A DNA stretch of 64,000 nucleotides from Anisodus tanguticus (taxonomy: Eukaryota; Streptophyta; Magnoliopsida; Solanales; Solanaceae), in NCBI GenBank assembly GCA_034509755.1, contig CM067542.1, positions 24,495,001-24,559,000 on the forward strand, read 5' to 3'. Positions 1 to 9,499 of the stretch are shown here, one piece after another. Numbering within the stretch: the first letter of the stretch is position 1; each line of letters starts with the position of its first letter. The translations under genes and the position numbers were made by a program. The notes under the pieces were generated by a model. It was not told the DNA's origin, did not search any database, and saw only the letters and a list, made by a program, of their open reading frames with translations.

Positions 1-569
1 ATGCAAGAGATCATATAAAAGATCTACCATATAAGAGAAACCATTGCAAGATTTGATTAAAAAGGATGTGACCTTTGAATGGAAAGAAGAGCACACCCAA
101 AGCGATTAACAAGATTAAGGATAAGGTAAAATCATTACCAAAACACAGAGTACCAACTGATCAAGACCAATTAGAACTCTTTACAGATGCTAGTGACATA
201 GGATGGGGAGCAGTCCTAATAGCATATGATAAAGAAGATGTTGATAAAGAAAAAATGTTAATTTGTGGATACGGAGGAGGAACATGGAAACCAAATGAAA
301 AGAATTATCACATAAATGAAAAAGAATTATTGGCAGTAAAATTTGGAATTAAAAGATTTCATTACCATTTACTACCAGTAAAGTTTATTGTTAGAACTGA
401 TAATACTCAGGTAAAGGCGTTTATCACAAACAGAATAGATCCATTACCAGAATTGAATAAAAGGAGAAAATGGCAATCATTCTTTTGTTGTTATGATTTT
501 ATTGTTAAGAATATATCTGGAACTAAAAATGTTTTAGCTGATTTTCTTAGCAGATATAATGTCAATTAA
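1..569 (+). pseudogene. Pararetroviral polyprotein, 3' end (RT C-terminus and RNase H), cut by window edge
   Basis: This is the C-terminal part of a caulimovirid reverse transcriptase/ribonuclease H, the enzyme that copies pregenomic RNA into DNA. An open frame runs from 75 to 569. The preceding bases match the RT connection region of the minus-strand copy near 19130-19220 but with indels, so the frame is broken just after the window start. RNase H residues are visible: Asp in FTDASDIGWG, Glu in NEKELLA, Asp in RTDNTQV and Asp in LADFLSR. The stop (TAA, 567-569) overlaps the ATG at 559 of the next ORF. It is nearly identical to the same region at 18653-19250 on the minus strand. The family call is secure; the 5' part lies outside the window. 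Confidence 0.93.
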
Positions 570-1581
570 CGAGCGAAGACTTTGAAGACTACATAGCCAA
601 GGCTATGGAACAGATTATTCATACCAATGAAACAATGATTACAAGATTACGGAAAATACCCAGTATCAACGGTGACGAAGCCATAAAAGACTTCTCAAAA
701 CTAAAAATCCTACAAGAGTGAAGAAAAGCAAAAGAAGCCAACTACTATATCACCACCACAGCAAAAAACCTTTCAACCATTCTTGTCAAGATTAGCAACC
801 ATGCCATCAGCAATACCCTCAACATCAGCAGCGGTATCCATGGCGGATACCGAAATACGGACCAGAAGTGATTAGTGCTTATGAAAAAATTAATAAATTT
901 TATGATTATAAGACTAACGCCGATATTGTATGCAAGTGCCAACCGAGTAAATATCCGAGGTTTATTTGCAAAGTGAAAAGGCGAATCCTACTATCGTGGA
1001 GTGATTATTCACATATGGATTCATTGACAAGATTATCACCGATGATAAGATGCTTAACCTTACAAAATTACCACAGATTATCAGCCAATCAACGAAGCTA
1101 ATGATGGAATCCTTCGGAAGAGGAATCTATGGGATACAAATCCTAGATGCTTCAACGGATTTAAAGGGTAAGCCAATCGTCATATGTCAAATATTTAAAA
1201 CAGGAAGGAATAACACCATTAACGGGGATGACAAAAATTTGAATATGAAAATTCCCCTGTACATTGGAGAAGTTCCAAAAGCTGGATTAGTGAGAAAAGA
1301 GTATTTGGACTATTGACGTTAAAGTCAAGAATAGAGGACATGCTAAGAAATCGGAAGGCATCCGTAATTGGGACTTCCAAAGGCGGAGATGTAGAAGAAA
1401 TAATGACCTTATATTATGAAAATGATATAGAGGTTAAAGAGACTACGAGCTAACATTGTTGTTAGACAAGATTACCAATCTAAAGCATACACATGCGAAG
1501 AGACTATCCGTCATTACAAGATTATGTCGAACAAAAGAAAAGACCGGTGATTACTACACGACGGCATCAACGTCTTTGTAA
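559..1581 (+). pseudogene. Post-pol ORF, candidate transactivator/viroplasmin (ORF9), frameshifted
   Basis: The ATG at 559-561 overlaps the pol stop. Reading frames in several phases follow one another as far as a TAA at 1579-1581, giving about 340 codons. The N-terminal part is helical and charged (EDYIAKAMEQ). A proline/glutamine/serine-rich linker lies at about 735-865. A more globular part includes GIYGIQILDAS near 1126-1160, and a Lys/Arg-rich C-terminus includes RTKEKTGDYY. At least three frame changes are needed and no single frame is open throughout. In caulimoviruses the ORF after pol encodes the transactivator/viroplasmin that allows reinitiation on polycistronic RNA. The role here is inferred from position only, since I see no diagnostic motif. 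The minus-strand copy has different DNA at this place (18100-18663). Confidence 0.5.
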
Positions 1582-1773
1582 GTATGAAAAAAAAGAACGA
1601 GTCCCGATCCTTTTGAATAAGGAGGGAATTTTGATTATTTTTGCGGGAACAATGTAAACCCGGCGAAAAAGGCCTTATGGCCTAAAAAGATTATGGCTTC
1701 ACGTACCCCAAATGATTATCACATGGTAACCCGGAAAAGAGATCCACAAGTGATCCAACAGATTATGGCCCAA

Positions 1774-1792
1774 CATAGTGTTTTATACTATG
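1774..1792 (+). promoter_or_regulatory. Stem-loop I upstream of the promoter
   Basis: A perfect 6-bp inverted repeat, CATAGT-7 nt-ACTATG, is flanked by cccaa and ggtaaagccc. It is conserved on the minus strand at 17909-17927. It is the first of three related stem-loops. Confidence 0.6.
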
Positions 1793-1856
1793 GTAAAGCC
1801 CAAAAGATTATAAACGGTGATCCGGAAAAGAGGTCCATAGCGAGATTATGGCCCAA

Positions 1857-1875
1857 CGTAGTGTTTCATACTACG
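1857..1875 (+). promoter_or_regulatory. Stem-loop II, compensatory variant of stem-loop I
   Basis: CGTAGT-7 nt-ACTACG sits in the same cccaa...ggtaaagccc context as stem-loop I. Relative to I, one pair changed from A-T to G-C on both arms, so the stem is kept. It is conserved at 17816-17834 on the minus strand. Confidence 0.6.
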
Positions 1876-1998
1876 GTAAAGCCCGAAAAAAATTATGGCC
1901 TTATGGCCCAAAGATTATGGTCTCATGACCAAAAAAAGCGATTAACTACGTTAACGCAGAAAAGAGGTCATAACGGACCCAAAAGAATATGGCCCAAT

Positions 1999-2013
1999 GT
2001 AGTTTAAACTATG
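1999..2013 (+). promoter_or_regulatory. Stem-loop III (AGTTTAAACT palindrome)
   Basis: A third element in the same cccaat...aaagccc context. The core is the palindrome AGTTTAAACT. The minus-strand copy at 17679-17694 is a perfect 16-bp palindrome; here the outer pair has decayed. Confidence 0.5.
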
Positions 2014-2540
2014 TAAAAGCCCAAATAAAAGAGGCCTTAGTGCCCAACATGATTATGGCCTCACGGCCCAAAAGATGATTAAAATTGAATACCACGGAAT
2101 ATCCCCAACGAGATATTTCCAAAAGATTACCAACCGGACAATTTGAAAGTAATAAACGAAAAAGCGGCCCGACAAGAAAATGACATTTCTCACGAAAGTC
2201 ATGCCGGATTATGACAAGGTGAACAAATCGCCGGATAACGCCAAAGCGAGTGGACGGTGACAAAATAACTAAACGACAAAATGGCTTTACGGAAAGTAGA
2301 AGACAAGGAACTATTGCCTTTACGACTTTTTGGAAAGCAGAAGACTACACGACAAAACAACTTTACGAAAGGAGCAGACAAGGCACCGTAGAAACTCGTA
2401 GCCTTTAGGACTTTTGTAAAAGTAGTTTGTTGGACGATTTGAATCTTGTTTAGAACTATTTATCTTGTTTACTTTACGACTTTTGAAAAAAATCTTGTTT
2501 ACTTTTAAAAAGTGATGAATAGTGAATAGTCGAGGTTATC

Positions 2541-2549
2541 TATATAAGG
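2541..2549 (+). promoter_or_regulatory. TATA box of the viral promoter
   Basis: TATATAAGG lies 25 bp before the start of the leader repeat (2566), the normal spacing from TATA box to transcription start. It is identical on the minus strand at 17153-17161. Confidence 0.85.
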
Positions 2550-2565
2550 AGCCTCTTGTCAAGAC

Positions 2566-3273
2566 GAAGGGTCATTCGAAAAATTGAGGAATACAAAAAT
2601 TCTTAAGAATACTCTCAATGTTTAGCTAAAAGCACCTTTTAGTCTATAATCCGATATCACAAAAGAACATCATAAGAATAATTGAATATCAATCCAAAGA
2701 ACAACTTAAGATTAATCTTATATCAACTAAGAGTATTATAAGAACAAAGATTATATACTTTGATAATTTATGATTAGAACCATACTAGTAAGAGCACAAC
2801 ACCGGCGAGAAGACGATCAGAGGATACCCGTAACTGAACTCCCAGGCTCCCAGGCGAAAGAAGTACCCACGGCGGAAGGCAAAGGGGAAAATACAGGCCA
2901 TAGGAGGGTGAGACTACTTCGGTGATCTGATTATCTGCTCAGAGGTATGTGCTTAGACCATGTGTTTCTAATTATGATTTGGATAAGTATATTATCTCGT
3001 TGTTATGATACTTAGATGTTGATATTAGATTATGATTATACTGTTCCGATGATTGATATAGATTATACTGTTGATGTTTGATGGCTGATAGGAGATTATA
3101 GACTTGATTATTAAAAAATGAAATTGAGTTTGAGATTATCACTTAGATTAGTACCTGATTATCATTCGATTAACTCTGAAAAAAGTTTGATTAAACAGAT
3201 TACCATCTATGTTCTAGCCTCTAGGGGTATATAGATGATGAAAAGATCCATGAAGATCGATCCGATCGAAATT
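2566..3273 (+). repeat. Leader unit 1 of 6 (708 bp)
   Basis: First tandem copy of the viral 5' leader, directly after the promoter. It starts with gaagggtcattc 25 bp after the TATA box, so its left edge is the likely RNA 5' end. It contains the palindrome AAGATTAATCTT and a small 5' hairpin (CTAAAAG-CACC-TTTTAG type). I see no coding sequence; the minus-strand frames in this unit type are chance ORFs. Confidence 0.9.
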
Positions 3274-3977
3274 GAAGGGTCATTCAAAAAATTGAGGAAT
3301 ACAAAAATTCTTAACAATACGCTCAATGTTTAGCTAAAGCACCCTTTAGTCTATAATCCGATATCACAAAAGAACATCATAAGAATAATTGAATATCAAT
3401 CCAAAGAACAACTTAAGATTAATCTTATATCAACTAAGAGTATTATAAGAACACAGATTATATACTTTGATAATTTATGATTAGAACCATATCGGTAAGA
3501 GCACACCACCGGCGAGAAGACGATCGAGAGGATACCCGTAATCTGAACTCCCAGGCTCCCCAAAGCGAAAGAAGTACCCGCGGCGGAAGGCAAAGGGGAA
3601 AATACAGCCATAGGAGGGTGAGACTACTTCGGTGATCGATTATCCGCTCGAGGTATGTGCTTAGACCATGTGTTTCTAATTATGATTTGGATAAGTATAT
3701 TATCTCGTTGTTATGATACTTAGATGTTGATATTAGATTATGATTATCTTGTTCCGATGATTGATATAGATTATCTTCTTGATGTTTGATGGTGATAGGA
3801 GATTATAGACTTGATTATTAAAAAATGAAATTGAGTTTGAGATTATCACTTAGATTAGTACACGATTATCATTCGATTAACTCGAAAAAGTTTGATTAAA
3901 CAGATTACCATCTATGTTCTAGCCTCTAGGGGTATATAGATGATGAAAAGATCCGAGATCGAGTCCGATCGTAAATT
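3274..3977 (+). repeat. Leader unit 2 of 6 (704 bp)
   Basis: Tandem copy of the leader. The left junction reads gatcgaaatt/gaagggtc, joining the leader 3' end (normally followed by the PBS) to the leader 5' end. Differences from unit 1 cluster at CAG/CTG sites, for example gatcag versus gatcgag. Confidence 0.9.
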
Positions 3978-4682
3978 GAAGGGTCATTCAAAAAATTGAG
4001 GAATACAAAAATTCTTAACAATACTCTCAATGTTTAGCTAAAGCACCCTTTAGTCTATAATCCGATATCACAAAAGAACATCATAAGAATAATTGAATAT
4101 CAATCCAAAGAACAACTTAAGATTAATCTTATATCAACTAAGAGTATTATAAGAACACAGATTATATACTTTGATAATTTATGATTAGAACCATACTGGT
4201 AAGAGCACAACACCGGCGAGAAGACGATCAGAGGATACCCGTAACTGAACTCCCAGGCTCCCAGGCGAAAGAAGTACCCGCGGCGGAAGGCAAAGGGGAA
4301 AATACAGGCCATAGGAGGGTGAGACTACTTCGGTGATCTGATTATCTGCTCAGAGGTATGTGCTTAGACCATGTGTTTCTAATTATGATTTGGATAAGTA
4401 TATTATCTCGTTGTTATGATACTTAGATGTTGATATTAGATTATGATTATCTTGTTCCGATGATTGATATAGATTATCTCTGATGTTTGATGGCGATAGG
4501 AGATTATAGACTTGATTATTAAAAAATGAAATTGAGTTTGAGATTATCACTTAGATTAGTACCTGATTATCATTCGATTAACTCTGGAAAAAGTTTGATT
4601 AAACAGATTACCATCTATGTTCTAGCCTCTAGGGGTATATAGATGATGAAAAGATCCGCAGATCGATCCTCCGATCGAAATT
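3978..4682 (+). repeat. Leader unit 3 of 6 (705 bp)
   Basis: Tandem leader copy with the same junction. The 5' hairpin CTAAAG-CACC-CTTTAG is at 4038-4053. Confidence 0.9.
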
Positions 4683-5386
4683 GAAGGGTCATTCAAAAAA
4701 TTGAGGAATACAAAAATTCTTAACAATACTCTCAATGTTTAGCTAAAGCACCCTTTAGTCTATAATCCGATATCACAAAAGAACATCATAAGAATAATTG
4801 AATATCAATCCAAAGAACAACTTAAGATTAATCTTATATCAACTAAGAGTATTATAAGAACAAAGATTATATACTTTGATAATTTATGATTAGAACCATA
4901 CTAGTAAGAGCACAACACCGGCGAGAAGACGATCGGAGGATACCCGTAATCGAACTCCCTGTGCTCCCGTGCGAAAGAAGTACCCACGGCGGAAGGCAAA
5001 GGGGAAAATACAGGCCATAGGAGGGTGAGACTACTTCGGTGATCTGATTATCTGCTCAGAGGTATGTGCTTAGACCATGTGTTTCTAATTATGATTTGGA
5101 TAAGTATATTATCTCGTTGTTATGATACTTAGATGTTGATATTAGATTATGATTATACTGTTCCGATGATTGATATAGATTATCTTGTTGATGTCTCGAT
5201 GGTGATAGGAGATTATAGACTTGATTATTAAAAAATGAAATTGAGTTTGAGATTATCACTTAGATTAGTACCGATTATCATTCGATTAACTCGAAAAAGT
5301 TTGATTAAACAGATTACCATCTATGTTCTAGCCTCTAGGGGTATATAGATGATGAAAAGATCCGCAGATCAGTCCGATCAGAAATT
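4683..5386 (+). repeat. Leader unit 4 of 6 (704 bp)
   Basis: Tandem leader copy with the same junction (aaatt/gaaggg). Carries variants such as gtaatcgaactccctg at CTG/CAG positions. Confidence 0.9.
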
Positions 5387-6092
5387 GAAGGGTCATTCAA
5401 AAAATTGAGGAATACAAAAATTCTTAACAATACTCTCAATGTTTAGCTAAAGCACCCTTTAGTCTATAATCCGATATCACAAAAGAACATCATAAGAATA
5501 ATTGAATATCAATCCAAAGAACAACTTAAGATTAATCTTATATCAACTAAGAGTATTATAAGAACACAGATTATATACTTTGATAATTTATGATTAGAAC
5601 CATACTGGTAAGAGCACAACACCGGCGAGAAGACGATCAGAGGATACCCGTAACTGAACTCCCAGGCTCCCAGGCGAAAGAAGTACCCGCGGCGGAAGGC
5701 AAAGGGGAAAATACAGGCCATAGGAGGGTGAGACTACTTCGGTGATCTGATTATCTGCTCAGAGGTATGTGCTTAGACCATGTGTTTCTAATTATGATTT
5801 GGATAAGTATATTCTCTCGTTGTTATGATACTTAGATGTTGATATTAGATTATGATTATACTGTTCCGATTATTGATATAGATTATACTGCCGATGTTTG
5901 ATGGCTGATAGGAGATTATAGACTTGATTATTAAAAAATGAAATTGAGTTTGAGATTATCACTTAGATTAGTACCTGATTATCATTCGATTAACTCTGAA
6001 AAAAGTTTGATTAAACAGATTACCATCTATGTTCTAGCCTCTAGGGGTATATAGATGATGAAAAGATCCACAGATCAGTCCGATCAGAAATT
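5387..6092 (+). repeat. Leader unit 5 of 6 (706 bp)
   Basis: Tandem leader copy, almost identical to unit 3 in its 5' half. The junction reads gatcagaaatt/gaaggg. Confidence 0.9.
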
Positions 6093-6800
6093 GAAGGGTC
6101 ATTCAAAAAATTGAGGAATACAAAAATTCTTAACAATACTCTCAATGTTTAGCTAAAGCACCCTTTAGTCTATAATCCGATATCACAAAAGAACATCATA
6201 AGAATAATTGAATATCAATCCAAAGAACAACTTAAGATTAATCTTATATCAACTAAGAGTATTATAAGAACACAGATTATATACTTTGATAATTTATGAT
6301 TAGAACCATACTTGGTAAGAGCAAAACACCGGCGAGAAGACGATCGAGAGGATACCCGTAATCGAACTCCCTGGCTCCCGGGCGAAAGAAGTACCCGCGG
6401 CGGAAGGCAAAGGGGAAAATACAGGCCATAGGAGGGTGAGACTACTTCGGTGATCCGATTATACGCTCGGAGGTATGTGCTTAGACCATGTGTTTCTAAT
6501 TATGATTTGGATAAGTATATTATCTCGTTTTTATGATACTTAGATGTTGATATTAGATTATGATTATCTTGTTCCGATGATTGATATAGATTATATTATT
6601 TGATGTTTGATGGCCGATAGGAGATTATAGACTTGATTATTAAAAAATGAAATTGAGTTTGAGATTATCACTTAGATTAGTACACGATTATCATTCGATT
6701 AACTCTGAAAAAAGTTTGATTAAACAGATTACCATCTATGTTCTAGCCTCTAGGGGTATATAGATGATGAAAAGATCTGCAGATCAGTCCGATCAGAAAT
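6093..6800 (+). repeat. Leader unit 6 of 6, ending at the PBS
   Basis: Last tandem leader copy. Instead of another gaaggg start, its 3' end runs directly into the primer binding site, which defines the natural 3' limit of the repeat unit. Confidence 0.9.
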
Positions 6801-6812
6801 TTGTATCAGAGC
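6801..6812 (+). promoter_or_regulatory. tRNA-Met-type primer binding site, one base short
   Basis: ttgtatcagagc matches the plant pararetroviral/retrotransposon PBS TGGTATCAGAGC except for one missing G. The two minus-strand copies (15719-15730 and 25569-25580) have the full motif. Minus-strand DNA synthesis by reverse transcriptase would be primed here. Confidence 0.85.
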
Positions 6813-6839
6813 CTATAATTAGAACAAGTGTTTGAAAAA

Positions 6840-7207
6840 ATGAAAAAACATCCATCGTTTAGACAAGTTAGAATGTTAAATCAGATTTTATGGAGATCTA
6901 GAAAAATGAGACGATTATTATTAAAGTTAAGAAGCGAGAATATAATAATAATTGAAGCCCAAGATAAAATGATAATAAATAATAGAATAGCCGAAATAGA
7001 TATGTTAAGGATAATAGAAAATGGAGTAGAAATTTGAGATAGATATGTTAAGAACGAGAAAACGATAATAAAAATTTAGAAATACTTGATGAAAAGATAC
7101 GAGCATATAGAATATTAGTAGGAATAAATACTCAGATTTATGAAATAAATGAATTTATAGAAAATATAAAATCAGATTTAAGAATGGAAATAGAGCACTA
7201 TGGATGA
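6840..7207 (+). pseudogene. Viral ORF1, small basic/helical protein, frameshifted
   Basis: First ORF after the PBS. I take the ATG at 6840 because the longer frame from 6828 would need a GTG start. The protein begins with a basic helical segment (MKKHPSFRQVRMLN) and continues as Lys/Glu/Ile-rich helix. A frame break lies near 7035, inside an imperfect duplication of 'atagatatgttaag'. The second part ends in a TGA (7205-7207) that overlaps the ORF2 ATG in ATGGATGA. I do not recognise its function. The first codons resemble the 101-aa ORF at 18141-18446. The same ORF is found at 15326-15691 and 25182-25541 on the minus strand. Confidence 0.6.
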
Positions 7208-7574
7208 AAGTAGATTAACACAACAACAAGAACAGAAGGTACAGTTAGAAAGAATAGCAGAGAAACCACTTACATATAATAGAGATATAAACCAGCATAT
7301 TATGAGTTGTAGAATAGGAGTAAAGATAATTGAAGAAAAAGATCAGCAACTATTAGACAATCATATAACGATAAACAAATTAGAGGAAAAAATTGTATTT
7401 TTACGAAATTTATCAGTCCTAAGAGAAGAGAGAATTAGGCAAAAGGAAGATGAAATCGAAAAGATTAATAAACAGAAATTAGAAGATCAGATAAAAAATG
7501 AAAATGAAATTAGAGAATTAAAAGAGATTATAACGGAACAATATCGCTATATTAATTTGCTAAAATATGGATAA
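7200..7574 (+). CDS. Viral ORF2, 124-aa coiled-coil protein
   Basis: Intact 124-aa frame. It is Glu/Lys/Gln-rich with heptad-like Leu/Ile spacing from about residue 40 to the end, which predicts a long coiled coil. No enzyme motif is visible. The start overlaps the ORF1 stop and the stop overlaps the ORF3 start (ATGGATAA at 7567-7574), so translation is probably coupled. Coiled-coil accessory proteins of this size in caulimovirids include transmission and virion-associated proteins, but I cannot choose between them. It is nearly identical to 14959-15333 (minus, intact); the copy at 24815-25189 is broken. Confidence 0.7.
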   Translation: MDESRLTQQQEQKVQLERIAEKPLTYNRDINQHIMSCRIGVKIIEEKDQQLLDNHITINKLEEKIVFLRNLSVLREERIRQKEDEIEKINKQKLEDQIKNENEIRELKEIITEQYRYINLLKYG

Positions 7575-8839
7575 AGAAAAGGAGAATAAATTAGAACCTA
7601 AAGACCTTTACTATCAAATGAATACTTATGAAGGAGGAACCACCAAACATTAAGTTTTAGACACGATATTTATCAAAAGATTCAAGAAGAAAGAGATGAA
7701 GTATCAGTAAAGAAAATATTTAAAACAAAATGGTTTGAGAGAAATAAGGAAATAAGATATATCGCCCATAAACATGAAAATATAATTGATACAACGAGTA
7801 CAAATGGAAAAACTAAGATTAATTTGATAAGTGATGAAGTAATAAAAAGAGAATTAGCCAAACTATCGACTAAAGAAGCAAAGAAATATAGAAATATTTA
7901 CTTTGGAGGAGTAGAGTTTACGATAAAAGCATACTTTCAAAAGAACATAGATACACCCATACGAGATATATGTATTAGATGACAGAATACTAGGAAATTT
8001 GCAAGATGCATTAATATCAGTAATTAAAGGAAATTTAATATATCAGAAGTTAAAATTTACTATACAACCAGACTTTAGTGTATCGCTAAAAGACGAACAT
8101 AAAGATTTAGCTTTAACGTTATATTACAAATTAGATGGAATAGAAATGCCACCAGAAGCAAAGTAATGAGTATAGAGACTAAAATGATATACGCCTTAAC
8201 AGAAACCATCATATAAGAAAACAACATGAAATGAATATAATAGTACCAAGAATGTATAAAGAAATACTTGAGCAGATAAAGCATAAGGAAAACTCTAAGA
8301 TTACTATACCAGAAGAAATATTCATGGATTTTAAAACCAGAACGATGACACCGTCAAAAAGACTAATTCCAAGAATAGATGGATCAAGACTAAGCATAAC
8401 TAGAGAATCATTACATAGTTTACCCAGAATAGAACCTAGAACTATCGACTTAATAAACGTAGATAGTAATAGATTAAAAATCAAGGTTATAATATTCAAA
8501 AATATGATTACTATGGATGGAATAGCGAGAAATAAATACGGAGCAATTAAAAGTTTTATACATATAAACAAGATTAATGAAAACGAGTGCAGTATAATAG
8601 AACCACAGACTTATAATTACCTAGAAAATGAAAGAGAAATAATAATCACTAAAAGTGTAAATTTAAGATTTAAGATCCAAGACTTAGAATATAAGATTAA
8701 TATTGGAGTAATAGAATATGATAGCTTAAATGAATTATTATTAGGAAGTGATTTTTTATCTATGATTAGTTATAAGATAAACAATAACGGAATAGAAATT
8801 AATGATCAAGGTAAAACCAGATTTATCAATAAAATATGA
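7567..8839 (+). pseudogene. Viral ORF3, 30K-superfamily movement protein, frameshifted
   Basis: By family, this protein moves virus between plant cells through modified plasmodesmata. The 30K core is recognisable: a beta-strand run containing IYFGGVEFTIKAYF, followed by a segment with VLDDRILGNL. Full length is about 424 codons (compare 23548-24822). Here the frame breaks near 7640-7680, 7960 and 8160-8210; the last 202 codons (8231-8839) are open. The breaks coincide with CAG/CTG sites that read differently in the other copies. The last ~100 residues contain LLLGSDFL and resemble the C-terminal half of a retropepsin. The TGA (8837-8839) overlaps the ORF4 ATG. Confidence 0.8.
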
Positions 8840-9069
8840 ATATACGAGTTAAAAATAATAAAGAAGAAACAGAAATTAAAGACTATAAAGACGGCCTTGT
8901 CGGGGAGAAATATTCAAACTGACTAAAATACCTAGAGTACGGCGCCAAAGAAATGAAATTAGAAAAAGACATAGAGCAGCTGGAAAAACAATGCGAAAGG
9001 TTTAGTAAGATATGGATAGACGTAGGTAACGGATGGAAGAAACGAATAAACAACCCTGATTATGAGTAA
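8836..9069 (+). pseudogene. Viral ORF4, ~76-aa basic coiled-coil protein, frameshifted
   Basis: Small ORF between the movement protein and ORF5, best seen intact at 23321-23551 (76 aa). It is Lys-rich with a helical centre (KDIEQLEKQCERF) and a WIDVGNGWKK end. Here extra bases shift the frame near the start and near 8905. Its start overlaps the ORF3 stop, and its stop (9067-9069) overlaps the ORF5 start. Function unknown. Confidence 0.6.
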
Positions 9070-9499
9070 TAACGAAAAAATAAATGCGTTATGGGAAGAG
9101 ATTATATTAAAAGAAAAAATGAAAAGTATATTATTACTAATGGATGAAGTAAAAGATAATCAGAATAAAACTCAACAAATGATTAGAGAAGAATTAACTA
9201 ACTTATGGAATGTATCAGAAATACCAACGTTTAAATTAATATTAGAAAAATAGAATATGTTATTAGAAGAAAAAATCAAAGGTAAACAAAAAGAACCTAG
9301 TGAAGAAGCAAGTACGAGCAAGGAAACAACTATAGCAAAAACAACTACGCATAAACCAGAGATAGTACCAATAGATGCCTGGAGAAGAAGTAAAATACCG
9401 ATAATGGTAGATATCAGTAAAATAAAGCCTAGATTATCAAAAGAAGTAATAGAAACCTTAGACGGAATAGCAAAACTGAATAAGGAAGGAAAATTCTAA
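9062..9499 (+). pseudogene. Viral ORF5, candidate virion-associated protein, premature stop
   Basis: The frame is about 145 codons with an in-frame TAG at 9251-9253, where the 22891-23328 copy has sense codons. The N-terminal half is helical (LWEEIILKEKMK). The middle is Lys/Glu/Ser/Thr-rich (KQKEPSEEASTSKE). The C-terminus has a short conserved-looking segment (DAWRRSKIPIMVDIS). Its length and its place directly before the capsid gene match the virion-associated protein of caulimoviruses. That assignment is positional. The stop TAA overlaps the capsid ATG in TAATG. Confidence 0.5.

Larger units (their letters stand above)
1582..2565 (+). promoter_or_regulatory. Viral intergenic region and promoter
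   Basis: This non-coding stretch lies between the post-pol ORF and the leader. Its first half (1660-2080) is built from degenerate repeats with many GGCC and 'attatggcc' motifs and three stem-loops. Its second half (2080-2530) has repeated ctttacgac/gtaaag-type motifs, like the reiterated activator motifs upstream of pararetroviral 35S-type promoters. It ends in a TATATAAGG box. The same region, slightly diverged, lies on the minus strand at 17137-18100. Because pregenomic RNA is terminally redundant, this DNA would also be transcribed as the RNA 3' region. Confidence 0.8.

Noticed and set aside
559..1581. Naming ORF9 as a definite transactivator (TAV)
   Set aside because: Only position supports it. 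I could not see a family motif, so it is listed as a candidate.
1693..2007. 104-aa plus-strand ORF in the intergenic region (similar 80-aa frame at 17748-17990)
   Set aside because: It lies in GGCC-rich stem-loop repeats. The related copy is open over a different extent and needs different frames, so I see no coding constraint.
3396..5721. Repeated 70-71-aa minus-strand ORFs in the leader units
   Set aside because: They are antisense to the leader, recur only because the leader repeats, are open only in some units, and have no viral counterpart.
2566..6800. Regular repeats that could suggest a CRISPR array
   Set aside because: Units are ~705 bp with no spacers, and they match a viral leader between promoter and PBS in plant-type DNA.
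6828..6839. GTG start for ORF1 giving four extra residues
   Set aside because: GTG is not a normal plant or viral start here. ATG at 6840 (and 15691, 25541) is present in all copies.
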